Below are positions 1-6,091 of a stretch of 8,567 nt of DNA, one piece after another. The notes under the pieces are model-generated. The model was given only the letters and a program-made list of their open reading frames with translations, was not told the DNA's origin and did no database searches. Position 1 is the stretch's first letter; each line of letters begins with the position of its first letter. The DNA is from Candidatus Solibacter sp. Its GTDB lineage: Bacteria; Acidobacteriota; Terriglobia; Bryobacterales; Bryobacteraceae. The position numbers were made by a program, and so were the translations under genes. Location: assembly GCA_017883345.1 (NCBI GenBank), contig JADGNT010000175.1, positions 1 through 8,567 on the forward strand, given 5' to 3'.

Positions 1-29
1 CATGATTACCTGGCATCACAAGGTGCGGA

Positions 30-152
30 ATGCTCCCCACGTGCGTGGGGATGAACCGGGATGAACGTAGCCACCCGGTGGCAGCGCAATATGCTCCCCA
101 CGTGCGTGGGGATGAACCGTCATCGGCGCAGTCTTCGAGGAGCAGCCGCCCG
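30..152 (+). CRISPR. Distal end of a type I-E-style CRISPR array (two repeats, two spacers)
   Basis: Two identical 29-nt repeats lie at 30-58 and 91-119, both starting atgctccccacgtgcg and ending ggggatgaaccg. They are separated by a 32-nt spacer (59-90); a second spacer of 33 nt (120-152) leads into the chimeric repeat at 153. The repeat folds as a hairpin with stem CCCCAC/GTGGGG and loop GTGC, followed by the 8-nt ATGAACCG end. That end matches the 5' handle that Cas6e leaves in type I-E systems, and the 32-nt spacer length also fits I-E. In this orientation the leader lies to the left, so only the oldest spacers are seen and the array continues beyond the window edge. No cas gene is present here, so the subtype rests on the repeat alone. 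Confidence 0.93.
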
Positions 153-179
153 ATGCTCCCCACGTGCGTGGATTGAAAC
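153..179 (+). repeat. Chimeric CRISPR repeat: I-E 5' part fused to I-C 3' part
   Basis: This 27-nt repeat is identical to the I-E-style repeat over its first 19 nt (153-171) and to the last 14 nt of the I-C-style repeat (166-179). The two matches overlap in GCGTGG (166-171), which both parents contain. Parent repeats are 29 and 33 nt. The I-E stem is shortened from 6 bp to 4 bp (CCAC/GTGG around GTGC), and the 3' end is the I-C-type ATTGAAAC. The simplest reading is recombination between two arrays through the 6-bp shared block. It replaces whatever leader or leader-proximal spacers the I-C array had. Misassembly at similar repeats is the main alternative. Confidence 0.88.
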
Positions 180-311
180 GCCATCGCGACGCGCGATCTC
201 TGTATAGCGGACGTCGCTTCCCATTCGGGGAGCGTGGATTGAAACCGGTATCGCGCCTCCACCACCATCCTCGATGCGGTCGCTTCCCATTCGGGGAGCG
301 TGGATTGAAAC
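180..311 (+). CRISPR. Type I-C-style CRISPR segment (two repeats, two spacers)
   Basis: Two identical 33-nt repeats lie at 213-245 and 279-311. They begin gtcgcttcccattcgg and end gcgtggattgaaac. Spacers are 33 nt (180-212, after the chimeric repeat) and 33 nt (246-278). Each repeat forms an 8-bp stem CGCTTCCC/GGGGAGCG with one T.G wobble and an ATTC loop. The GTCGC start and ATTGAAAC end are the usual marks of type I-C repeats processed by Cas5c. No leader separates this segment from the I-E-style repeats, so it appears to be the distal remnant of an I-C array. The last repeat is not degenerate, which is unusual for an undisturbed distal end. Confidence 0.92.
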
Positions 312-441
312 CTGTCGCTGTTGGGCGGTCTGGCGCACACCGATAATTCCCCTCTGATCCGGTTGAATCGATTGAGCGCGAACGTATCGGACGATCCAGC
401 ATGGAATCGCCGGTGGTTTTGCCTTCCTCAAAAATCCCCCC
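312..441. other. CRISPR trailer and upstream region, no gene
   Basis: After the last full repeat there is no further intact repeat. The first 30-35 bases could be a last spacer without a closing repeat. A TTCCCC at 347-352 and an ATTGA at 371-375 faintly recall the I-C repeat, but their spacing is 4 nt too long. Open frames crossing this stretch are by-products of the repeats and have no protein character. The region ends at the exporter operon promoter. Confidence 0.6.
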
Positions 442-470
442 TTGACAGCCTCCACGGGGAGTGGTACGAT
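442..470 (+). promoter_or_regulatory. Sigma70-type promoter of the TetR/ABC operon
   Basis: TTGACA (442-447) is a perfect -35 box. It is followed by exactly 17 bp and then TACGAT (465-470), which matches 4 of 6 positions of the -10 consensus. Transcription would start near 477, giving an untranslated leader of about 30 nt before the TetR ATG at 508. The same TTG at 442 opens a longer in-frame reading of the TetR gene, but its use as the -35 box argues against it being a start codon. Confidence 0.72.
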
Positions 471-479
471 TTGCCCCGT
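454..479. promoter_or_regulatory. Inverted repeat ACGGGG-N14-CCCCGT spanning the -10 box
   Basis: ACGGGG (454-459) and CCCCGT (474-479) are perfect inverted copies flanking the -10 hexamer. A protein bound here would block RNA polymerase. The 14-bp gap is not itself symmetric, and 6-bp arms in GC-rich DNA can arise by chance, so this is a secondary operator candidate behind the palindrome at 479-496. Confidence 0.3.
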
Positions 480-496
480 TACTGAACGTTTGGTAA
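479..496. promoter_or_regulatory. Candidate TetR-family operator, 18-bp palindrome
   Basis: TTACTGAACGTTTGGTAA is an imperfect palindrome: 7 of 9 base pairs are symmetric, with perfect arms TTAC/GTAA and a perfect core AACGTT. It sits at about +3 to +20 relative to the predicted transcription start and 11 nt before the TetR start codon. Its size and position are those of a typical TetR-family operator, so autorepression with co-control of the exporter genes is the natural inference. Confidence 0.6.
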
Positions 497-507
497 GTCG
501 AGGCGAC

Positions 508-1104
508 ATGACGCATCACGAAACGACCGGGCGCGAATGTATTTTGGAAACAGCGGCCAAACTCTTCAGCCAGCAGGGCTACAAGGGCGCGTCGATTCGC
601 GACATCGCCCAGGCCTGTGGTATGACCAATGCCGCGCTGTATTATCATTTCAAGAACAAAGAGGATCTATATCTGGCCGTGATGGAGTATGACCACGCGC
701 GGGCCATGAACTCGGTGTTAGCCAGCGTCGACGACCAGGGCGATCTGCGGTCGAAGTTGAAGCAACTGGTGACCCGTTACGCCGAGATCATGCAGGATCA
801 GCGCGAATCCTTTGTCATGCTGCGCCGTGATCTTGACCAGGTGGCCGACATCGCGCGGGCCGGGAAACTCTTCGGCGGAATGCATCGCGACTTCATGCAG
901 CCGCTGCAAAAACTGGTTGAGACCGGTCAAGCCGACGGCCAACTCGCGCCGGGCGATGCGTCTTTGTATGCGCTGTTTTTGCACGGCATGATCATCGCTT
1001 TGACGTATCGACGAAAACACGGGCGCCAGCTGCGCGTTTCGCCTGAAGAAGTCGACGCCCTGGTGAATGTGTTTTTGAATGGGACACGATGTAAAGAGAA
1101 TTAG
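508..1104 (+). CDS. TetR/AcrR-family transcriptional regulator
   Basis: This 198-residue protein is a one-component repressor of the TetR family. The N-terminal DNA-binding domain is clear: helix 1 around residues 12-24 (ILETAAKLFSQQG), then the helix-turn-helix at about 28-48 (ASIRDIAQACGMTNAALYYHF) followed by KNKEDLY. The remaining roughly 140 residues are helical and would form the ligand-binding and dimerisation domain, which is too variable to predict an inducer. The ATG at 508 is preferred over an in-frame TTG at 442, because the latter is the -35 box and most of the extra residues would precede the predicted transcript. Its ribosome site is modest (GAGG at 500-503). The stop lies 17 nt before the first ABC gene, so it is the first gene of the exporter operon and probably its local regulator. 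Confidence 0.93.
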   Translation: MTHHETTGRECILETAAKLFSQQGYKGASIRDIAQACGMTNAALYYHFKNKEDLYLAVMEYDHARAMNSVLASVDDQGDLRSKLKQLVTRYAEIMQDQRESFVMLRRDLDQVADIARAGKLFGGMHRDFMQPLQKLVETGQADGQLAPGDASLYALFLHGMIIALTYRRKHGRQLRVSPEEVDALVNVFLNGTRCKEN

Positions 1105-1121
1105 AGGAGTCTTCATAAACC

Positions 1122-3362
1122 ATGCTGCGTCTAGCTAAATATTTAAAACCTTATCTTCTCCTGGTCTTGATTGCTGTCGCCCTGTTATTTGTACAGGCGA
1201 ACGCCGACCTGGCCCTGCCCGACTACATGTCCAATATCGTCAATTACGGTATCCAGCAGGGCGGTGTGCAAAACGCTGTGCCCGCTGCCATCCGCCAGAG
1301 TGAAATGAACCGGCTGGTGCTCTTTATGAGCGCCGGGGACAAACCCATGGTGCTCGGCGATTACACCCTGGCGGATAAAAATTCACCTGATTATGAGCAG
1401 TACGTCAAGGATTACCCCGCTCTGGCGAACGAGCCGGTCTATGTGCTCAAACCCATCGACCAGGCGGAAGTCAGCAAGCTGAACCCGATCATGGGCAAAG
1501 CTTTGCTGGTTGTCTCGGGCCTCGAACAGGCCCTGGCCGACCCGGCCAGGGCGCAAGCCATGGGTCAGAGTTTCGGTTTCGACCTATCCAATCTCCCGCC
1601 GGGCGTGGACGTTTTCGCCATGCTGCAGAAACTCCCGCCGGCGACCCTGAGCAAGATCGCCGACACAATCGACCAGAAATTTGCCACCCTGGGTGACAGC
1701 ATGATCGTCCAGATGTCTGTGGGTGCCGTCAAGACCGAGTATGCCGCCCTGGGAATGGATACCAGCAAAGTCCAGACGGACTACCTCTGGCACACCGGTT
1801 TCCTGATGCTGCTGGTAACCCTGCTCTCCATAGCCTGTACAATCTCGGTCGGTTTCCTCTCCGCCCGCACCGCCGCCGGCCTGGCGCGAGACCTGCGCCG
1901 GAATGTCTTTAAGCAGGTCGAGAGTTTTGCCAGCACCGAATTCGATAAATTCTCGACCGCTTCGTTGATCACCCGCTCCACTAACGACGTGACCCAGATC
2001 CAGATGGTCGTCATCCTGGTGATGCGCATGGTCATCTATGCCCCCATCATCGGAGTAGGCGGCATTATCCGCGCCCTGGCGAAATCCACCTCGATGTGGT
2101 GGACCATCGCCCTGGCGGTGATCGTTCTGCTCGGCCTGATCATGACCATCTTCTCGATCGCCCTGCCCAAGTTCAAAGTCATCCAGAGCCTGATCGACCG
2201 GCTCAACCTGGTGACGCGCGAGAACCTCTCGGGGATGATGGTCATTCGGGCTTTCAATATGCAGGGGTTCGAAGAGAACCGTTTCGATAAGGCTAACGTG
2301 GACCTGACCAGTGTCAATCTGTTTGTCAACCGGGTCATGGTTGTGATGATGCCGATAATGATGCTGATCATGAACGGCGTGACCGTCCTGATCATCTGGG
2401 TGGGCGCCCACGCGGTGGCCCAGTCGCAGATGCAGGTGGGCGACATGATCGCCTTCATGCAGTATGCCATCCAGATCGTTATGGCCTTCCTGATGCTCTC
2501 AATGATGTTCATCATCCTGCCGCGCGCGGCTGTATCGGCTGACCGCATTGCGGATGTGCTGGAGATGGAACCGCACATCAAGGACCCCGTGGCCCCCAGG
2601 CAATTCCCGGCCTCTTTCAAAGGTAACATCGAGTTCCGCAACGTGAACTTCCGCTACCCGGGCGCCGAGGAGGATGTGCTGCACGACATTACCTTTACTG
2701 CCAAACCGGGCCAAACGACCGCCTTTATCGGCACCACCGGCTCCGGGAAATCCACCATTATCAACCTGATCCCGCGCTTCTACGAAGTGACCGGCGGAGC
2801 CGTTCTCCTGGATGGCGTTGACATCCGGGAAGTGACCCAACACGACTTGCGCGAGAAGATTGGCTATGTTCCTCAGAAAGGCAACCTGTTCTCCGGCACG
2901 ATCGAAAGCAACCTGCTGTACGCCGACGAGAACGCCAGCGACGAGGATTTGAAACTGGCGGCCGATATTTCTCAGTCCACTGAGTTCATCTCTGCCAAAC
3001 CGGAAGGGATGCAGACGGAAATCGCCCAGGGCGGCACGAATGTTTCGGGCGGGCAGAAACAGCGCCTCTCGATCGCGCGCGCCCTGGTCAAGAAAGCGCC
3101 CATCTATATTTTCGACGATAGCTTTTCGGCCCTGGACTTCAAAACCGACGCGGCCCTGCGCAAGGCGCTCAGGGAGCACACCCGTGCGAGCGCGCTGCTG
3201 ATCGTCACCCAGCGTATTGCCACCATCAAGAACGCCGAACAGATCATCGTTCTGGACGAAGGCAAGGTAGTGGGCAAAGGGAACCACGAAGAATTGATGA
3301 AATCCTGCGAAGTCTATCAAGGCATTGCCTTATCGCAACTCAGCAAGGAGGAATTGGCATGA
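1122..3362 (+). CDS. ABC exporter half-transporter, degenerate-site subunit with large TM1-TM2 insert
   Basis: This 746-residue protein is a membrane domain fused to an ATPase domain, type IV (B-family-like) exporter. TM1 lies at about 10-29, then about 190 non-membrane residues, then TM2 near 226-248 and four further segments to about residue 467. The ATPase domain has Walker A GTTGSGKST (537-545), an intact signature VSGGQ (641-645) and Walker B IYIFDD (661-666). Here Asp666 replaces the usual catalytic Glu, and Gln697 (VTQR) replaces the H-loop His. It should therefore supply a good signature to its partner but a poor hydrolysis site of its own, as in BmrC/BmrD- or TM287/TM288-type heterodimers. 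GAGGAG at 1104-1109 is the ribosome site. The stop overlaps the next start (ATGA). Multidrug or lipid-like cargo is plausible but unproven. Confidence 0.93.
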   Translation: MLRLAKYLKPYLLLVLIAVALLFVQANADLALPDYMSNIVNYGIQQGGVQNAVPAAIRQSEMNRLVLFMSAGDKPMVLGDYTLADKNSPDYEQYVKDYPALANEPVYVLKPIDQAEVSKLNPIMGKALLVVSGLEQALADPARAQAMGQSFGFDLSNLPPGVDVFAMLQKLPPATLSKIADTIDQKFATLGDSMIVQMSVGAVKTEYAALGMDTSKVQTDYLWHTGFLMLLVTLLSIACTISVGFLSARTAAGLARDLRRNVFKQVESFASTEFDKFSTASLITRSTNDVTQIQMVVILVMRMVIYAPIIGVGGIIRALAKSTSMWWTIALAVIVLLGLIMTIFSIALPKFKVIQSLIDRLNLVTRENLSGMMVIRAFNMQGFEENRFDKANVDLTSVNLFVNRVMVVMMPIMMLIMNGVTVLIIWVGAHAVAQSQMQVGDMIAFMQYAIQIVMAFLMLSMMFIILPRAAVSADRIADVLEMEPHIKDPVAPRQFPASFKGNIEFRNVNFRYPGAEEDVLHDITFTAKPGQTTAFIGTTGSGKSTIINLIPRFYEVTGGAVLLDGVDIREVTQHDLREKIGYVPQKGNLFSGTIESNLLYADENASDEDLKLAADISQSTEFISAKPEGMQTEIAQGGTNVSGGQKQRLSIARALVKKAPIYIFDDSFSALDFKTDAALRKALREHTRASALLIVTQRIATIKNAEQIIVLDEGKVVGKGNHEELMKSCEVYQGIALSQLSKEELA

Positions 3363-5245
3363 CCCTGCATGGCGCACCCACACCCGCACCCGCCGCCCGC
3401 GGGCCCATGGGCGGCCGCGGCCGTGGTCCGATGGGACGCGGCGGCCCGATGGCCATGATGAAAGGCGAAAAGCCGCGCGACTTCAAAGGTACGATGAAGA
3501 AGTTGATCCAATACCTGGGATCCTACAAAGTCGCGATCCTGGTTGTGATGATCTTTGCGATCGCCTCCACGATCTTCTCCATCGTCGGCCCCAAGATCCT
3601 GGGCAACGCCACCACCAAGTTGTTCGAAGGCGTGATGGGCCAGATCGCCGGAACCGGTTCGATCGACTTCGGCTATATCGGTCAGATGATCCTGTGGACC
3701 CTGGGCCTGTATATCCTTTCCGCCCTGTTCGCCTACATCCAGGGCTGGGTGATGTCGGGTGTTTCCATGAATGTCACCTACCGCTTCCGCAAGGATATTT
3801 CCGAGAAGATCAACCGTATGCCGTTGCGTTACTTCGACGGCACCAACCACGGCGAAATCCTTTCGCGCGTGACCAACGACGTGGATACGGTCAGCCAGAC
3901 CCTCAACCAGAGTCTTTCCCAGATCGTCACCTCGGTCACGACCGTGATCGGTGTGCTGGTGATGATGTTCACGATCAGTTGGCAGATGACTCTGGTGGCG
4001 CTGGTGATGGTGCCGATCTCCCTCGGCATCATTGGCCTGGTGGTCAGCCAGTCACAGAAATACTTCAAACAACAGCAGGATTACCTCGGCCACCTGAACG
4101 GCCACATCGAAGAAATGTACGGCGGCCACGTGGTCATGAAAGCCTTCAATGGCGAGCAAAAGAGCGTCGAACAGTTCGACCAGATCAACACCACACTCTT
4201 CGGCTCGGCCTGGAAATCCCAATTCCTGTCCGGCCTGATGTTCCCGGTGATGAACTTTGTCGGCAATCTGGGCTACGTGGCCATCTGCATTTTGGGCGGC
4301 TACCTGACTATCAAAGGCACCATTGCCGTCGGCGACATTCAGGCCTTCGTCCAGTACGTACGCTCCTTCACGCAGCCAATTTCGCAGATCGCCAACATCT
4401 CCAACATCTTCCAGCAGACGGCCGCCTCAGCGGAGCGCGTCTTCCAATTTCTGGCCGAACCGGAAGAAGAGCCTGACACGAAAGAACCGGTCCAACCCGG
4501 AAGCGGAGCCGGCCGCGTGGATTTCAAGAACGTCCACTTCGGCTACAGCCCGGATAAAATCATCATCAACGATTTCTCCTTCTACGCTGAACCCGGCCAG
4601 AAGATCGCCATCGTCGGCCCGACCGGCGCCGGCAAGACCACCATGGTCAAACTGCTGATGCGCTTCTACGATGTCAACAGCGGCGCCATCCTGGTCGATG
4701 GTCACAACGTCAAGGACTATACGCGTAGCGACCTGCGCTGCATGTTCGGCATGGTCTTGCAGGACACCTGGCTCTACAATGGCCCGATCATGGAGAACAT
4801 CCGCTATGGCCGCTCCGATGCGACTGATGATGAAGTCATCGCGGCTGCCAGGACCGCCCATGCCGACCATTTTATCCGCACCCTGCCGGACGGCTACAAG
4901 ATGGTGCTCAACGAGGAAACCAGCAATATCTCCCAGGGCCAGATGCAGCTTTTGACCATCGCCCGGGCCATCCTGGCCGATCCCAGGATTCTCATCCTGG
5001 ATGAAGCCACCAGTTCGGTGGATACCCATACCGAGGTGTTAATCCAGAAGGCCATGGACACTTTGATGCAAGGCCGCACCAGCTTCGTGATCGCCCACCG
5101 CCTGTCCACCATCCGCGAAGCAGACTGGATCCTGGTGATGAACAACGGCGACATTGTCGAGCAGGGCAAGCACGCGAAACTGCTGGCGAAAAAAGGCTTC
5201 TACGCCGAGCTTTACAACAGCCAGTTTGAAGGAAAAGAAATCTAA
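3359..5245 (+). CDS. ABC exporter half-transporter, catalytic-site partner
   Basis: This 628-residue protein is the second half of the heterodimeric exporter. Residues 1-40 are rich in Gly, Pro, Arg and Met (for example GPMGGRGRGPMGRGGPM) and look disordered and cytoplasmic. Six membrane segments follow from about residue 58, with a short TM1-TM2 loop unlike its partner. The ATPase domain has Walker A GPTGAGKTT (420-428), Walker B ILILDE (544-549) with catalytic Glu549, and H-loop His580 (IAHR). The signature is ISQGQ (524-528) instead of LSGGQ. The working ATP site would thus combine this protein's Walker motifs with the partner's VSGGQ, and the degenerate site would combine the two defective halves. 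A strong ribosome site AAGGAGG (3345-3351) and a 4-nt overlap with the upstream gene suggest coupled translation. No clear terminator follows. Confidence 0.94.
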   Translation: MTLHGAPTPAPAARGPMGGRGRGPMGRGGPMAMMKGEKPRDFKGTMKKLIQYLGSYKVAILVVMIFAIASTIFSIVGPKILGNATTKLFEGVMGQIAGTGSIDFGYIGQMILWTLGLYILSALFAYIQGWVMSGVSMNVTYRFRKDISEKINRMPLRYFDGTNHGEILSRVTNDVDTVSQTLNQSLSQIVTSVTTVIGVLVMMFTISWQMTLVALVMVPISLGIIGLVVSQSQKYFKQQQDYLGHLNGHIEEMYGGHVVMKAFNGEQKSVEQFDQINTTLFGSAWKSQFLSGLMFPVMNFVGNLGYVAICILGGYLTIKGTIAVGDIQAFVQYVRSFTQPISQIANISNIFQQTAASAERVFQFLAEPEEEPDTKEPVQPGSGAGRVDFKNVHFGYSPDKIIINDFSFYAEPGQKIAIVGPTGAGKTTMVKLLMRFYDVNSGAILVDGHNVKDYTRSDLRCMFGMVLQDTWLYNGPIMENIRYGRSDATDDEVIAAARTAHADHFIRTLPDGYKMVLNEETSNISQGQMQLLTIARAILADPRILILDEATSSVDTHTEVLIQKAMDTLMQGRTSFVIAHRLSTIREADWILVMNNGDIVEQGKHAKLLAKKGFYAELYNSQFEGKEI

Positions 5246-5380
5246 CCTCAAAAGCCCGTTACCGAATAATTCACCTGTAAGCGTTTCCTGGGCTAAATAC
5301 ACACTGTTAGGATATTGTGAAAATTACACTAAAGCAGATAGCCATTTAGACATCGCGGACACATTGTGCAGGCCGCGTAA

Positions 5381-5521
5381 GGGCCGCGTTCCGAGCAATG
5401 GCACGCGCATAACTTTGTGCCCGATGATCAATCGGTGCCGCAGGGCAGTCATCCGCGTTATTCATATACGCCAGAGCATGCGAAGAAAATTATCGGCACG
5501 GTTCAGGCGATGCCCGGTTGA
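5381..5521 (+). other. Possible decayed coding fragment, unknown family
   Basis: A 46-codon open stretch follows a TAA at 5378-5380 and ends with TGA at 5519-5521. It has no start codon or ribosome site. The translation includes HNFVPDDQSVPQGSH and YTPEHAKKIIGTVQAMPG, which reads like real protein rather than random frame. Just downstream, another frame (about 5521-5663) also reads plausibly (KGTFTNLTTAEPWDNTP), so this may be one old gene broken by a frameshift near 5515. I do not recognise the family, and chance is a real alternative. Confidence 0.15.
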
Positions 5522-5577
5522 GGTCAAAGGCACCTTTACAAATTTGACAACGGCTGAGCCTTGGGATAACACCCCTG

Positions 5578-5595
5578 TCCCGGCCGCTACCGGGA
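5578..5595. other. Small GC hairpin
   Basis: TCCCGG (5578-5583) pairs with CCGGGA (5590-5595) around a 6-nt loop. No T-run follows on either strand, so it is not a standard terminator. It may be part of a mobile-element end or be incidental. Confidence 0.25.
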
Positions 5596-5634
5596 ATCAC
5601 GAGCCGACTATTCAATTGGACCGGCCGGGTGCGA

Positions 5635-6089
5635 TCAATCCGGTGGGAAGCCCAAGAGCGTGAGCCAGTCGTCGGTCCCCAGGTTAATCCCGGCGATCTG
5701 GTAAGGACTCCGGCCTTGGCGCGGGCCGCGCTCGAACGGATGCAGATTGAACCACAGGCTAAACAGGTTCAAGAACAGTTGGCGGCTCACCTGGTCCGTA
5801 CACTCGCGGCGCCCATTCAGGTAGGGGCGCAAGACGCTGTTGATGGTTTCGACCGCGCTGCTGGTCCGCACCGTGTGTTCCAGCCGCGTCAGCAGGTCTT
5901 CGGCCAAACGCTGCGCCTGAGGACATCGGCCACGAATTCGGTGACGAATTGGTGCGCGGCGAGGGCTGCTGCCCGGAACTGCGGATGACCATTGCGCAGG
6001 GCCTGATCCAAGTGCCACTGGCGGGCGACACTGGCTTGAAAAAGGTGGCCCAGTCGGGTTCCGGAAAAGATCGAGTCGAGGCAACCAAA
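5635..6089 (-). pseudogene. Frameshifted, 5'-truncated DDE-type transposase relic
   Basis: On the minus strand two adjacent frames together give a transposase C-terminal part. From about 6080 to 5925 one frame reads LGHLFQASVARQWHLDQALR and continues to HQFVTEFVADV. From about 5922 to the stop at 5635 the next frame reads QAQRLAEDLLTRLEHTVRTS, then SAVETINSVLRPYLNGRRE, NLFSLWFNLHPFERG and SPYQIAGINLGTDDW. The switch falls near 5918-5925. The S-x-VE-x-x-N-S-x-LRPYL pattern is typical of the region around the last catalytic Glu of certain DDE transposases (Glu codon at 5848-5850). The N-terminal catalytic domain is missing, and the stop that closes the upstream frame overlaps the start codon of the next gene. 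I cannot assign the IS family and see no intact terminal inverted repeats or target duplication. It is inactive. Confidence 0.72.
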
Positions 6090-6091
6090 TC

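Larger units (their letters stand above)
5246..5634. other. Intergenic gap without a convincing gene
   Basis: The first roughly 120 bases after the exporter stop are noticeably AT-richer than the flanks and contain no hairpin followed by a T-run, so no intrinsic terminator is recognised. The rest is mixed: a short open stretch at 5381-5521, a small GC hairpin at 5578-5595 and a direct repeat of GGCCGCG around 5371-5388. A weak imperfect palindrome GTGAAAATTACAC lies at 5317-5329. I see no RNA gene. The gap probably contains degraded sequence associated with the neighbouring transposase relic. Confidence 0.55.

Noticed and set aside
342..375. Degenerate sixth CRISPR repeat after the last I-C repeat
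   Set aside because: TTCCC and ATTGA are present, but their spacing is 4 nt off and the rest does not align or form the stem; the match is no better than chance.
442..507. TTG start giving a TetR protein 22 residues longer
   Set aside because: The TTG is the first half of a perfect -35 box with a well-spaced -10, and the added residues are unlike TetR N-termini.
16..648. Minus-strand open frames (16-648 and 120-509) and a plus-strand frame (164-346) across the CRISPR region
   Set aside because: Their translations are the repeated read-through of CRISPR repeats (HARGEH-like and NPRSPNGKR-like units), which is a well-known false gene pattern, and they overlap the array, the promoter and the TetR gene.
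2499..3320. Long open frames antisense to the two ABC genes, for example 2499-3320, 1584-2411 and 4427-5029 on the minus strand
   Set aside because: They are shadows of GC-biased codons in strongly conserved exporter genes; their translations are low-complexity and lack family motifs.
5246..5300. Intrinsic terminator after the exporter operon
   Set aside because: I looked for a GC hairpin followed by a T-run on the plus strand and found none; termination may be Rho-dependent or further downstream.
5285..5313. Promoter-like TTCCTG-N17-TAGGAT after the exporter operon
   Set aside because: Both boxes are poor matches and no convincing gene lies downstream on this strand before 6092.
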